Assembly (NCBI GenBank): GCA_049999765.1
Contig: JBNGIQ010009312.1
Location: forward strand, 1 to 46,333
Direction of reading: 5' to 3'
From: Phaeoceros laevis
Lineage: Eukaryota; Anthocerotophyta; Anthocerotopsida; Notothyladales
DNA: 46,333 nucleotides
Positions 15,023 to 26,953 of the stretch are shown here, piece by piece. Position numbers and translations under genes: made by a program. Each line of letters starts with the position of its first letter. The stretch's first letter is position 1. The notes beneath the pieces were generated by a model, which searched no databases, was not told where the DNA came from, and saw nothing but the letters and a program-made list of their open reading frames with translations.

Positions 15023-17294
15023 ATGGCTCCCTCAACTCTCAACTCCCAGTGGAAGACTCTCCTGCCCACATCTTTGGTCAGCTCGTTGGAATGGGGGAAT
15101 TCCGCTACCATGACCCTCTCCTTTTTGGTGGCAACTGTGGTGCTGGGCATCTTGGTGCTTGTTGTCAATGGCAGGCGCAGCAGCAAGCTGCCACGCCCTC
15201 CGGGTCCATTCAACTGGCCCGTTGTGGGTAGCCTGTTTCGTCTGGGCTCGCAACCTCATCGGTCTCTGGAAATGCTTGCCAAAAAATACGGCCCACTCAT
15301 GTATATGAGGCTCGGATCACTCTCCATAGTCGTTGTGTCCGATGCACAGGTGAACTCTCTCACTTGCAGCAATCTTGAAGTCGAGAATGCAATTGCCTTT
15401 CCATCTGCTGTCTGCTGATGATTGCTGACAAAGAGCTCCTGCTCCTTCAACCTTTGTACCCTCAGATGGCTAAGCAAATTCTCCTGAAACACGACTCAGA
15501 GTTCAGCTCTCGACCCCCTTCGATAGCTGGGGAGTATTTGGGCTTCGACTACAGCGCCATCAGTTTTTCCCCATCAAATGCTAGGTTCACGATGCTTCGC
15601 AAAATCGTAAAAGCGGAGCTCTTCAGTGCTTCCCGATTGAGTGCATCCAGTGGTATTAGGGAAGAGGAAGCTGCTGCAGTTGTGGACTTCGTCTGGCCAA
15701 CTCAATCCAGCTCCAGCACAGGTCTTAAGGAATCTCAGTCATTCTGGTGGGTCAGACAGTCCGACCGGGCCGAGAGGCTAACTCCTGTGTGTGGCATTGC
15801 AGTGAATGTTCGCCCACTCTTGCATTCCGCTAATATGAACAATATAAGCAGAACTTTGTTTGGGAAGCGGGTCTTTGATTCGACTGGGAAGCCGATCCCG
15901 GATCTTGAAGGCCTGAGGGGTCTTTTCCAACGGCTCACTTCACCACAACTTGTACGACCCAATTTCGGGGACCTACTGCCCTGGATCAGGTTACAAACTT
16001 TGGTGCCCAGGTGCCTCGTGCATGGAATATGGAGTTCCTACCCAAAAACAGATGACGGCTATTGACATCGTCATATGGCTCTTCAGTGATGGTATTCTAG
16101 CTCTGCTCATATGCCAGCTTTGCTTCAACTTGCCTCTCTGTCCGCAGGTGGCTGGATTTGCAGGGATTGGAGAAGGAGTTCGCAGACTTGGGAGTGGATA
16201 TTGAGCAGACAATGAGCAAGTTGCTCGAGCAGCACAAGCAACATCGATTGTCACAAACCACCAATCAGCAAGAATGCTTTTTGGACGTGTTACTTGCACT
16301 GGAAGGCGAAAGCAAACTCTCAGACAGATCCATAAAGGCAGTTACTTGGGTGAGCATAGACCTTGAAACTGCTTCACAGGTCTGCTGAACAAGCTCAGGT
16401 GTAAGGCTCTTGTGTACTCGAAAAGCCTCACACCTTCCCTCCTTTGCTCAGGACTTGCTTGCTGCAGGGACAGACACGTCAGCTTCAGTTACAGAATGGA
16501 CATTGGCATTACTTATTCGCCACCCTCACATTATGGCGAAAGCTCAAGACGAAGTGGACAAAGTGGTGGGCAATTCAAATCGTGTGACAACATCCGACTT
16601 GCAAAAGCTGTCGTACATACAAGTAAGAGGGAAGTTGAGATTACTACAGAGTTCAAGGTAGTCTTTTCATGTTTCCTTATCATCAACTGTCCTGTGGCTT
16701 CTCCAATGCAGGCGATTGCAAAAGAGACTCTGCGACTGCGGCCTGTAACTGCTCTCGGTGTCCCTCACTTCAACCCAGAGGAGGGTGTTGTAGCTGGGTT
16801 CAGAATCCCTGCCAAAAGCCATGTGCTAGTAAACCTCTGGGCCATCATGCACGACCCTGCTACATGGCCCGACCCTCTGCAGTTCAAGCCTGAAAGGTTC
16901 CTTGAAGAGGAGATCAGTCCATACGGGCAGAACTTCCGCTTTCTTCCCTTCGGCAGTGGCAGACGAGGGTGAGTATTTCTTGAAGTCGCTAGGGTGTGAC
17001 AGCTTACAAGCTGGACCTATCTGAGTTTGTAGACTGCCGTCAGATACCAGGTATAAGTTTGATAAGTGTTTTGAAAGTGCCTGCAGGTGCCCAGGAGCAC
17101 TTCTTGGCATGACCAATGTGACACTTACCATCGCAACCTTGATTCACGCCTTTGACTGGACACTACCAGCTGGCCAGTTGCTCGAAGACATGGACCTTTC
17201 AGAGGAATCTCGCACTGTTACAGCCATGAGAAATCCACTTGTTGCAGTTGCAACTCCTCGAATCCCTGAAAACGTCTACGGTCTTGGACTGTGA
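15023..17294 (+). CDS. Cytochrome P450, A-type (CYP71 clan-like), copy 1
   Basis: Heme monooxygenase expected on the endoplasmic reticulum face. Seven exons: 15023-15349, 15466-15721, 15803-15989, 16148-16349, 16452-16622, 16712-16968, 17087-17294, giving 535 aa. Order of features: membrane anchor about 30-49; proline hinge PPGP at 59-62; I-helix AGTDTS at 329-334; ExxR (ETLR) at 386-389; PERF; heme loop FGSGRRGCPG with Cys 468. The arrangement and motifs match plant A-type P450s, broadly like CYP71, CYP75 and CYP98, which hydroxylate phenolic or other specialised metabolites; the substrate cannot be told. The start was chosen because MAPSTLN is shared with copy 2. It lies head-to-head with MCM6 and is tandem with copy 2 about 0.9 kb downstream. 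Confidence 0.92.
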
Positions 17295-17659
17295 GACCTA
17301 TTCCAGACAAGATGTGTTTCCTTGAAATGTTGCACTTGACTCATCTGAAACGATGCTTGGAGAGTTAGGAGTAACCTTTTCCAAGTTACTAATTTCAGCT
17401 GTGCTTTGAACTCTTTGGATATACTGTGCCTTATAATCGTAAGGCACGTAGGCGCGTAGTGAAGTGTACCGACTCTCGCAGTAGATGTACATGACAATGC
17501 AATGTAAGCAGGGTATTGTCTTCAGTGTGCCATACCCAAGATAGCAAACCATACACATTGTTTTTACAGTTCTTTTGGAGGGGTTGCAGACTTGCAGTGC
17601 GGGTGCATACTCCCAGAACCATTCTTCCCAATCGTCCTCCTCCATCACGAGAGGGCAAG

Positions 17660-17929
17660 GGACACGATGCACCTGAAACACTCGTCACATATGGTGTGCT
17701 GGAGGTTGTATACATGAATTCTTGTTTCGCCAATCCGGAGCATTGGCATTCAGTGCTTTGTCCTGGAACCTGCACATCAACCAAGATCGTCCTCACTTTC
17801 ACCTCACCGGTAGGAAGACCTTTGCAATTCGTAGCAATGAACACGACATTGTGCAACCAAAGATTGCAATTATAAGACGATTTTGCTCACCGCCAGGCCG
17901 TGCTCGTCACCAGATACCAGCCCCGCCAT
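17660..17929 (-). pseudogene. Relic of MCM6 exons 1 and 2 carried by the P450 duplication
   Basis: On the minus strand the ATG at 17929 still opens a frame reading MAGLVSGDEHGLAVSKI, clearly the copied MCM6 exon 1, but it soon meets a stop. Exon 2 is represented by a rearranged and shortened match (about 17660-17790). There are no further MCM6 exons. It therefore cannot make a helicase and shows that the P450 duplication breakpoint lay inside MCM6. Confidence 0.8.
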
Positions 17930-18217
17930 AGCACCGGGAAGTGCTAGCAGACGCGGGGGAGCAAGACGGTTGAGTAAACGTTGCAGTTCCTTTATCCCGC
18001 CGCGTTTCATCCCATAGTCTCGTTGCCCTACTAGTGACTATTGAATCTGTTCAATGACATTGACTTGGCCTGGCTGCCTGTGAGCAGCCACGGCAGCGAA
18101 GCGATTCCCTGCAGAGTAGTCTTATCCGGAGTCCAGAAAACTGCTGTCCCTGTCCTGCGAGACCTTTTCTACAAAGAGGATGATCGCTGGTTTCTGATTT
18201 TGAGCACGTATTACAGA

Positions 18218-20459
18218 ATGGCTCCCTCAACTCTCAACCCCCAGTGGAAGACTCCCCTGCCCACATCTTTGGTCAGCTGGTTGGAGTCGGGCAATTCCGC
18301 GACCCTGACACTCTCCTTTTTGGTGGCAACTGTGGTGCTCTGCACGTTGGTGTTTTTAGTCAATGGCAGGCGCAGCAGCAAGCTGCCACTCCCTCCAGGT
18401 CCATTCAACTGGCCTGTTGTGGGTAGCCTGTTTCGTCTGGGCTCGCAACCTCATCGGTCTCTGGAAACACTTGCTAGAAAACACGGCCCAATTATGTATT
18501 TGAGGCTCGGATCACTTTCCACAGTTGTCGTGTCCGATGCACAGGTGATGTTTCTCGCTTGCAGCACTCCTTTCCATCTGCTGTCTGCTGATGGTCGCTG
18601 AACAAGAGCTCCTGCTCGTTCAACCTTTGTGCCTTCAGATGGCTAAGCAGATTCTCCAGAAACACGACGCAGAGTTTAGCTCTCGACCCCCTTTGATACT
18701 TGTGGAGTATGTGAGCTTCGACTCTATCGGCGTGAGTTTTGCCCCAGCAAGTGCCAGGCACATGATGTTGCGCAAAATCATGAAAGCGGAGGTCTTCAGT
18801 GCTCCCCGATTGAGTGCATCCAGCAGTAGCAGGGAAGAGGAAGCTGCTGCAGTGGTGAATTTAGTCTGGCCAACTCAATCCAGCTCCACCACAGGTTTAC
18901 ATGAATCTCAGTCATTCTAGTGAGTCCGACCAGGCCCACAGACTACACTGAGAACGAAAGCCTAACTCCTGTCTGTGGCATTGCAGTGACTCTTCGCCCA
19001 CTCTTGCATTCCGCTAGTATGAACACTATGAGCAGAATTTTGTTTGGCAAACGATTCTTTGATTCGACTGGGAAGCCGATGCCGGATCTTGAAGGCCTTC
19101 TAGACCTTTTCGTAAGGATGACTTCAGCAGTTGGAAGACCCAATGTCGGGGACCTACTGCCCTGGACCAGGTTACAAACTCTCGTGACCAGGTGCCTCGT
19201 GCATAAAACATGGAAGGCTATTGACATGGTCATATGGTTCTTCAGTGGTGATATTCAAGCTCTGTCTACATGCGAGCTTAGCTTCAACTTCTTGCCTCTC
19301 TGCCAACAGGAGGCTGGATTTGCAGGGTTTGGAGAGGGACTTCGCAGACCTAGGAGTAAAAATTGAACAGATGATGGCCAAGTTGCTCGAGCACCACAAG
19401 CTACAAAGATTGTCACAGAGCAGCAATCGGCAAGAATGCTTTTTGGACGTTTTGCTTGCACTGGAAGGCGAAAGCAAACTCTCAGACAAATCCATAATGG
19501 CAGTTTCTTGGGTGAGCATATACCTGTACACAAACTACCTCACATGTCTGCTGAACGTGCTCGGGTGTAAAGCTCTTGTGCATTCCAAAAGTTTTAACAC
19601 TTTCGCTCCTTTGCTCAGGACTTGCTTGCTGCCGGGACAGACACGTCAGCAGCAGTTATAGAATGGGCATTGGCATTGCTTATTCGCCACCCTCACATAC
19701 TGACCAAAGCTCAAGACGAACTGGACAAAGTGGTGGGCAAGTCAAATCGTGTGAAAGAATCTGACTTGCAAAAGTTGTCGTACATACAAGTAAGAGGGAG
19801 GTTAAGATTACTACAGAGTTCAAGGTTGCGTTTGCATATTCCCTGATCATGAACTGTCTTGTGGCTTCTCCAATGCAGGCAATTGTCAAAGAAACTCAGC
19901 GACTGCGGCCTGTAGGTGCTCTTGGTGTCCCTCACTTCAACCCGAAGGAGGCTGTTGTAGCTGGGCTCAGAATCCCTGCCAAAAGCCAGGTGTTGGTAAA
20001 CATATGGGCCATCATGCACGACCCTGCTACATGGCCTAGCCCTCTGCAGTTCAAGCCTGAAAGGTTCCTTGAAAATGACATCAGTCCATACGGGCAGGAC
20101 TTCCGCTTTCTTCCATTCAGTACTGGCAGACGAGGGTGAGTGCCAAATTGCCAAGGTCTAATAGCTTCAAGCTGGACCTTTATATCTGAATTTGCAGAAT
20201 GCTGTTAAATACCAGTTACATACTTGATGGGTCTTTGGAATGTACCTGCAGGTGCCCAGGAGCAGTTCTTGGCATGACCTCTGTGACACTAAGCCTCGCA
20301 ACCTTGATTCACGCCTTTGAGTGGACACTCCCAGCTGGCCAGTTGCCCGAAGACATGGACCTTGTGGAGGAGTCTCGCTTGGTTATAGCCATGAGAAATC
20401 CACTTGTTGCAGTTGCAACTCCTCGAATCACTGTCGACGTCTACGGTCTTGGACGGTGA
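18218..20459 (+). CDS. Cytochrome P450, A-type, tandem copy 2
   Basis: Seven exons: 18218-18544, 18639-18894, 18987-19170, 19310-19511, 19619-19789, 19879-20135, 20252-20459, giving 534 aa. All introns fall at the same places as in copy 1. The membrane anchor, PPGP hinge, AGTDTS I-helix and ExxR (ETQR) are kept. The heme loop reads FSTGRRGCPG with Cys 467: the first glycine of the usual FGxGRR is serine, although the broad FxxGxRxCxG pattern still holds. No frameshift or internal stop was found, so it should be functional. An in-frame ATG lies further upstream, but MAPSTLN is preferred because it matches copy 1. It probably acts on the same or a related substrate as copy 1. Confidence 0.92.
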
Positions 20460-20555
20460 CACCGATTCCAAACGAGACCGGTTTCCCTGAAATGTTGCAC
20501 TTGACTCATCTGAAACGATGCTTGAGCGTCAGAGTAACCTTTTCGCAGTTACGAA

Positions 20556-21020
20556 CTATGGTGGGGTGGCTTGTTTAGTGAGGGTATAGGTAGACCACGG
20601 GTCTCCGACCGAACCGAGTCCTGAGTCCGGAACAGCCGACACTCGTGTCCTCAAGATGTGCATTGGGCAAGGACCTGGATTCTGCTACATCCATCTGTCC
20701 GGCTGTCGGTCAAAGCTACTGGTGGCGTGTTCAATTCCCAGGTGGAGTTGGCTAAACACGAAATCTAGACTTTCGGGTATATCCATCTAGACTCACTGTC
20801 AAAATACGAGGGAGACGCAGCTTGGCCACCCAGCTGCGTCTCATGGGAACTGGAGCCCTGGAGAAATGCACGTTTTTACAAAAGTCTCTAAACCACAGGC
20901 CTATCATAGGGCTACAATCCTCTTCTCCCATACTAACACGGAAAGGCTGCCGGTGCTGTAGAGGCTATACGACAGTATCGACAAATGCGCAGTCTATTAC
21001 TGTTCAGCCCGACAACCATA
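20556..21020. other. Intergenic, no gene seen
   Basis: No exon-like sequence with splice sites. A GC-rich segment near 20590-20660 (CGGGTCTCCGACCGAACCGAG) may be decayed repeat, but I could not pair its ends. Confidence 0.4.
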
Positions 21021-21029
21021 TCTATTCAT

Positions 21030-21850
21030 GATCAGCAGTTCTCAAAGCTTATGCCACTGCTAGAGGTTTAGATGCCGGCAAGGAGGTCATATTCTGTCCA
21101 GTGCAGGGAAGCCACATAGCTTCTTTCAGGCTGGGGTGGTTGGCATGCATGCCAAATGAGGTAGCTTGAACGATGCTCGCAGCATATTCGAATTCGACGA
21201 ACTTCCAGACAGGAATGTTACAACATGACACCGATGCTTGCAGGTGCGCCCAGCAGCGCATGGTCAGGAATCCTTAAGTAGCCTTTACAGCAGTATGCAA
21301 CAGGAGGCTCTTAATCTTCAACGCATTATTCAACAAGAGGGCCTCATTCCTCCCAACTCTGCTACATGTGCATGCTTGCTGCAGGCATATGCAGCTTTAG
21401 GTGTTCCAGCTCATGAGGGAAAGCAGCTGCGTGCACAGATTAAAGAGCGAGGACTGCAAGGATGTGGCTCGAGGTGGCAGCGTGGTTAGCATGTATGCGA
21501 AATGTGGTAGCTTAGATGATGCTCGCCAATTATTTGACAAACTTCCAAAGAAGAACTGTGTGATCTATTAGCAGATGTAAGTCTGCAGCTGGAGGGGAGA
21601 GGTCAGCTTTCCTTGCAACTGACATGCTCAATGGAGTGGACGTATCCATGGAAGAGAGGCCTGACCCAAGCAGACCTCTTGCCGGAACATGGAATTTGCC
21701 TTGAATACAGATGTTGGTTCCAGCGCCGGGCTATCCACATGACAGGTGCCTACGGACGGTGAATGCATTGGGATGCATGGTGCAGTAGGGCAACGCAAGT
21801 TCGGGAATTCACAAGCCAACTACACATTGGCGCTTCGTGACAACTCAGCA
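21030..21850 (+). pseudogene. PPR gene remnant including a copied PPR 3' end
   Basis: Fragments of PPR protein in shifting frames: LKAYATARGLDAGKEV near 21040, LLQAYAALGVPAHEGKQL near 21375, then VVSMYAKCGSLDDARQLFDK near 21484, followed by a stop. From about 21570 to 21850 the sequence matches, in inverted orientation, the last codons and 3' flank of the PPR gene at 1.70-1.99 kb (VSLQLEGRGQLSLQLT here against LGLQLEARGRLSLQLT there). The frames cannot be joined without several frameshifts. Confidence 0.75.
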
Positions 21851-22329
21851 AGCACTTCAAGCAGAATTGTCACCGATGGTGTTCCTTCGTTGTTATAGTA
21901 CAGTATATCGATGTACATTGTACGCCGATGCAGGCATTTTTCTGTAACCAAACACCAGAAATGAACTTCTAAACTTCTTCTGTACTCGGATGCACGCATT
22001 TCTATCGGTATAGAATCGTTCACACTTTTACGATCACCAACTACTGTCACGTTCATAAACCAAAAGCACTAAGCCAGATGCAGATGATTTTCTGTGGTTT
22101 GAACTTTGATCCAAAAAAGAAGAAGATGAATTACACTTCACAATTGAAGACAAACACTGCAGGGGGACTCCTATTGTCCTTCCTAGAAGAGGGGACGGAA
22201 AGACCTCCGCGAGGGTTCCACGAGCCCTTCAGAGATAAAGTAGGACAAGCACCTACCTTCGAAGAAGAAGAAGCTCTATTGCGTGCTTGTGGCTTGGAAG
22301 CCGCAAAATACATCTCGTCGGGTGCCGCT
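21851..22329. other. Intergenic, no gene seen
   Basis: This lies between the PPR remnant and the 3' end of the DJ-1 gene. The open frames here are short and featureless; part is probably the DJ-1 3' UTR. Confidence 0.4.
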
Positions 22330-23520
22330 TTACGCCAAAGCTTCCAACACTAGTAGTGCAACTTTCTTCGAGCTTGCGGGGTTTTGTCCTGTAACCAGCT
22401 TACCATCTGCCACGGCATGCGGTTGCTGAACGCACAACAGTCCGAGGAGGCTGTCACATGTTTTGTTCCAAAAAATTCGTTCTGTGATAGAGGAGGCAGG
22501 CACTTATGCTTACCCAGTCAGGCCCCCTCTCGAAGACACCACCCAGTGTGACAAGCTCTGTTTCCACAAGGTAAGGCATGATTGCCCCCGTCCCGAAAGC
22601 TTCCTCTTCAGTGTTTGTAAATCCCGTCACCTGAGACAGATGAAGCAAAGATGTGGAAGCCAGAGCCATTAGGAAGCAATGGTGAAGAAACACCTGGGGC
22701 AGGATCAGAGCTGCATGCTTACTTTCTTCCCCTTCACAATGGGGTCACCACTTGGGGTTTTCACATTGATAAATCCAGCAGGACCGTGACAAACAGCAGC
22801 CACAACTTTCCCTTCAGCCCAGAGCTTCTCGAGCAGAGCTATGGTGTCCTTATCAAATGCGACATCGAAAACTGGACCGTGACCACCTGTCAGCAGCCAT
22901 TGCACTTGTCAGTACCGTATAGGCCAGAAACCTGAACCTGGCTCATGAGCTTGCAAGCAAGCACATAGTGATAACCTGGTAAGAAGATGGCGTCAAATGG
23001 CTCTTTCACATCTTTCACTGATATAGTGTTCTCAAGCAGGGCTTTCGTTGAGTCTGCAACACCAGCAGAATGGATTTAGATGGGACAAGATGACAACCCA
23101 GCTGCTGCCAGAGGAAGTGTCTTCATACTGACCATCCCCGAGAAACTTCTTGACCTCCTCGGTGATGTAACCTTCGCTGAGACTTTTGGCAGCTGAAGAG
23201 AGCAACATTCAGTCCAACAGTTGACACCTGGGCTCTCAAAAGCTAGCTCGTGTTGGTGGGAACATGGAATTACCAACGGGAATCTTGCCACCCTTCACAC
23301 TGGCAATCACAACCTCGGCGCCTGCTTCTTTGAACTCGTAGTAAGGAGCCACAAGTTCCTCAGCCCTGAAAAATCGGACAACTGGCTGGGTCAAGCGACT
23401 GACTACTACTGCCACAGAATGCAAATAGGAGCGCAAACCAGATGACCATAAACCGGTTGCCTCCCCGGTAGGCAGCTTCTCGTGGGATGTCCCGAGAATA
23501 AGAATGCGCTTAGAGGCCAT
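22330..23520 (-). CDS. DJ-1/PfpI family protein (Hsp31/glyoxalase III-like)
   Basis: Seven exons: 23520-23447, 23365-23274, 23192-23133, 23053-22976, 22886-22723, 22630-22514, 22425-22330, giving 226 aa, the normal size for a stand-alone DJ-1/PfpI domain. Family landmarks in order: TSHEKLPTGEATGLW, APYYEFKEAGAEVVIASVKG, the oxyanion segment GGHGPVFD at 103-109, the nucleophile elbow AVCHGPAG with Cys 134 and His 135, VTGFTNTEEEA, and the C-terminal VTGQNPASS. Members act as glutathione-independent glyoxalases, deglycases or chaperones against reactive carbonyls. The close match of the N-terminal and C-terminal words fits the Hsp31-like class, but activity is inferred. No targeting peptide is evident, so it is probably cytosolic. 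It is divergent from enoyl-CoA hydratase, with 440 bases between ATGs. Confidence 0.93.
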
Positions 23521-23960
23521 TGCGGAAGCTGCAGTCTGGTGTCTGAACTGCTCCTGAAGGCCGACAAGAAGCAAAGCTCCTTCTATACTGTGTCATCACT
23601 CAACCGGGGGCGGCACCACGTAGGCAAAGCACCAATCATCATCGAAAAGAAAAAGAACATTATTGTGCTTTATGGGATGCGAAGCCGCAACCGCAGCTGC
23701 CTTGGGGAGCGCCGAGATAGAATACAGTCCCGGAAGGCGGAAGAGTTGTGTTGGTTCGAAACCGGTATCTGACGTTTCTACCCGGTACATGCCACATGCT
23801 TGCTCAGCATAGTCATCATGTGCAAGGAGGCCGTGATACGTAGGTAGACTAGGTTGAAGCTTCCGGCTTGGGGAGCCGAGGGATACTCGGGAGGCGGAGG
23901 AAGATGCAAAAATGTGGTGAATTGAGGTGGCGGTGACGGGAGCTCGGCAATCGCCTCACC

Positions 23961-25546
23961 ATGTCAAGCTCCGGGCATGCCAGGGCGGCGCTTTTCCAAA
24001 GAGGTTGTGCTGCCCTGCGAGCTGCAAAAGCCAGGCATGTAACTCCAGCTTCTCAAGCACTTGGTAAGCTCCCCAGCAAGGAATTTTTTGTTGAAGGTTT
24101 CAGGTCATTGATGTGCCTGGGTTGCACTCACGGCAAGTTGGAATTGGCTTCTGGTGTGAAGCAGGTGTTGCCAATTCCGGGCCGAGTGTTAGAAGGTTGT
24201 GCAAATTTGACGGTGAGGGATCCTGCTTCGGCTGTGCACGCCACGGAAGGTTTTGGAGCTCGTCTGCTGGCTCCAGGACATCCCGGCACGTCCTGCAAGC
24301 GGAAGGACTGTCCCCAGGAGTAGCTCTAGGGAATTGCCGTTCTTTTCTAAGCAAAGCTACTGCGGGCAAGACTGAGGCACAAGATTCAGGCTCAAGTGCA
24401 GTCGAGGAGGACAAATCCCACAGTTCCTCTTTTGAGTTTTTTGAAAACCTCACTGTTGACATAGTGGGAGAAGGGACCGTGGGCTTGGTTGTGCTCAACC
24501 GGCCCAAGGCATTGAATGCCCTTTCAAAGGCTCTTTTGGAGGAATTGAGGGATGTATTGCGGACCTTCCAGGCAATGCCAGAGGTTATGCACGTTCTTAT
24601 CCTGCTTGTTGCATTCGTGCTATTTAGTCTAGTTGCAGGCTTGTGTGACCACCATGGTTGCCAAGGTGATTGACACGGTCTGTGTTCTGCTCAACAGATC
24701 GGTGCCGTGGTCATCACAGGCAGTGAGAAGGCTTTTGCAGCAGGTGCCGACATCAAGGAGATGCAGAATGGAACATTTGTGGATGCATACATGGAGCGGT
24801 TGATGCCTTTTTCAAAAACAAACAGGCTTGCATTGATCAAGATTCCTCTCATAGCTGCTGTCAATGGGTGCGTTCTTTGACCTGTCCTAGACATGGAGAA
24901 TCCATTGTGTATTTCTTTTGTCTGTCCGTCGAGCAAATAGTAAGCTGGATGTCTTGTCACAGATATGCCCTAGGTGGTGGCTGCGAGTTAGCCATGCTGT
25001 GTGACATCATTCTGGCAGGGGAGAAGGCCGTGTTTGGGCAGCCAGAGGTGAAGCTGGGTGTGATTCCTGGACTTGGAGGCACGCAACGGCTGATTCGTGA
25101 GGTCGGCAAATCTCGTGCCATGGAAATGGTGCTCACTGGAGAGTACTTCATGAAAGCAGAGGAGGCCCGGGACAGAGGACTCGTCAGCCGTGTGGTAGGT
25201 TTTCTCATCTTGCTGTTGCCTCAGTTCGCATATCCTGGGATGGTTGCCAGTTTTGGATGGCTGTGTTAGTTTACACAGTCATACATGTGCCATGTACAAT
25301 CAGGTTCCGGGAACCCACGAAGATCTGGTCAAGGAGGCTATAGAAGTTGGTAAGAAAATAGCCCAACTGTCCAGACCAGTGGTGGCCATGGCCAAGGATG
25401 CAGTTCAGGCAGCTTATGAGCTGGGGCTGCAGGAGGGGCTTCACAAGGAGCACGACCTGTTTTCTGCGACTTTCGCCTTGGAGGACCAAAAGGAGGGGAT
25501 GGCTGCCTTTGTGGAAAAGAGGCCAGCAAAATTCTCGCACAAGTGA
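23961..25546 (+). CDS. Enoyl-CoA hydratase, mitochondrial (ECHS1-type crotonase)
   Basis: Hydrates trans-2-enoyl-CoA to 3-hydroxyacyl-CoA in fatty-acid or branched-chain amino-acid breakdown. Five exons: 23961-24063, 24165-24583, 24698-24867, 24963-25194, 25304-25546, giving 388 aa. The crotonase core starts near residue 128 (ENLTVDI). Motifs: [10 protein letters not shown], the oxyanion segment [24 protein letters not shown] with catalytic Glu 239, and [18 protein letters not shown] with Glu 259; the 20-residue spacing equals that of rat ECHS1 Glu144/Glu164. The end ([13 protein letters not shown]) is ECHS1-like. The N-terminal ~125 residues are long, Arg/Ser/Ala-rich and poorly conserved; the first part fits a mitochondrial presequence. 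The first intron (24064-24164) is the least certain junction. Confidence 0.92.
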
Positions 25547-25655
25547 GCAGCAAGGACCTTGCCAATGGCCTGCTTGTACATACATCATGACCCAGCAGGG
25601 GCAAATTTTGTGGTCCTTGTGAAAATTTCGTGGTCTCGAAACAGACCATCGAGGT

Positions 25656-26953
25656 TCAAACGATTGATTTGCGAGTTGCTTGTGAATGAGCCATTTTCCA
25701 CTGCGAGACAGCCTGCTCATCATCCCCCATGCCCACAGGTGCCGTCTTTGGGGTGACATCAAGAACTGCATCCCCATCGTCGGCATCGTCGTGTCTCGCA
25801 GCGTGCTCACTATCGATTTCCCTGAGCGTCGGTCTCGATTTCACCTCCGCCACCCTAACCGGCTTCCTCATCCTGCCAGCGCTGGTGACCTCCACAAACC
25901 ACTTCTTCACCGATTTCGGGAGCGGCAGCTTCACGCTCGCCTGCTGCAGCTGCTCCACCACGGCGCTCATGTTGGGCCGGTTGACGCCGTTGCTGCGCAC
26001 GCACCGCGCCGCTGTGGCCGCCAGCTGCCTGGCGACGTTCTCGTCGCCGAGCTTTGGCAGCCTGGGATCCAAGACAGCGGCGGCCTTGCCGCGCTTGATC
26101 AAAGGCAGCGCCCAGTCGACGATGCTGCTGGGGTGGAAGTTGACGTCGATCGCCTGCCTCCCGCTCAGAATCTCCAGCAACAGGATGCCGAAGCTGAAGA
26201 CGTCGATCTTGGGGCTGAGCCGGCCGGGCGACTCGTACTCGGGGTCCAGGTACCCCATGGTGCCGGCCGGCGGAGTCCGCTTCCGCCCGATCTCGTCCAT
26301 GCCGCCCCGCAGCGCCAGCCCGAAGTCGCCGATCTTGGCATTCCACTTCCCGTCCAGCAGAATGTTGGCGCTCTTGATGTCTGCTCAGCAAATGCAACCG
26401 GTCAGTGCGTCGACCGATCCACCCAAGAAGCAGTGCTCAAGATCTGAAGACGGCTACGATCGGAGCTCGCCCAACCTCGGTGCAGGACCGGAGGCGTGGC
26501 CGAGTGCAGCGCGTGCAGGCCCTGCGCCGTATGCAGCGCCAGGCGCACGCGCAGGGGCCAGTCGGGGATGCCCCGGCCGCGCTTGAGCTTGTGCAACGCG
26601 TCCTGCAGCGTGCCGTTGGGCAGGAGCTCCACCACCAGGATCTTCTCCCTGTCGGGCTCGATGCACACTCCCACCAGGTTCACCACGCGCCGGTGCCGGA
26701 CCTTGGACAGCACTTCCAGCTCGTTGTCCATGGCCAGGGAGCCCGCGCCGCCGGCGCCGGAGGCGCGCTTCACGGCCCGCTTCACCCCGCGCAGCGTCGC
26801 CTCGTAGACGCAGCCATGGCTGCCGCGGCCCACGACGTGGTCCGCCGCGAACCCGCCGGTGGCCGCCTCCACCTCCGCGTACTTGAAGGCTTCCAGCCGG
26901 GGCGCCCTCTGGGACTCCACCACAGCCACGGAGCTGCACGCCCGGCACACCAT
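25656..26953 (-). CDS. Receptor-like cytoplasmic serine/threonine kinase
   Basis: Two exons, 26953-26476 and 26380-25656, giving 400 aa. Kinase domain from the start: glycine loop GRGSHG at 42-47, AVK lysine 62, HRDIKSAN at 158-165, DFG at 178-180, activation loop into GTMGYLDPEY, then SFGILLLEILSGRQAID. It is an RD kinase and should be active. There is no signal peptide or membrane segment, hence a cytoplasmic RLCK; the layout resembles Arabidopsis At3g51990 and At5g23170. The C-terminal ~60 residues are polar and acidic (HDDADDGDAVLD). An upstream in-frame GTG (26971) exists, but the ATG at 26953 is chosen. Coding GC is much higher than in neighbouring genes. It is convergent with the hydratase, with about 110 bases between stop codons. 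Confidence 0.9.

Larger units (their letters stand above)
17645..20555. repeat. Tandem duplication unit 2 (P450 copy 2 plus relic of MCM6 5' end)
   Basis: Second copy of the 14225-17390 segment. The P450 is intact, while the MCM6 part is decayed (see the pseudogene at 17660-17929). The divergence between the copies is visible but modest, and exon lengths are identical except for one codon missing from exon 3. Confidence 0.8.

Noticed and set aside
18041-18217. In-frame N-terminal extension of P450 copy 2
   Set aside because: The extra 59 residues have no counterpart in copy 1 coding sequence and precede a typical P450 anchor; MAPSTLN is the shared start.
22078-22353. 91-aa plus-strand frame downstream of the DJ-1 gene
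   Set aside because: Overlaps the last exon of DJ-1 on the other strand at its end and has no domain; probably a shadow plus 3' flank.
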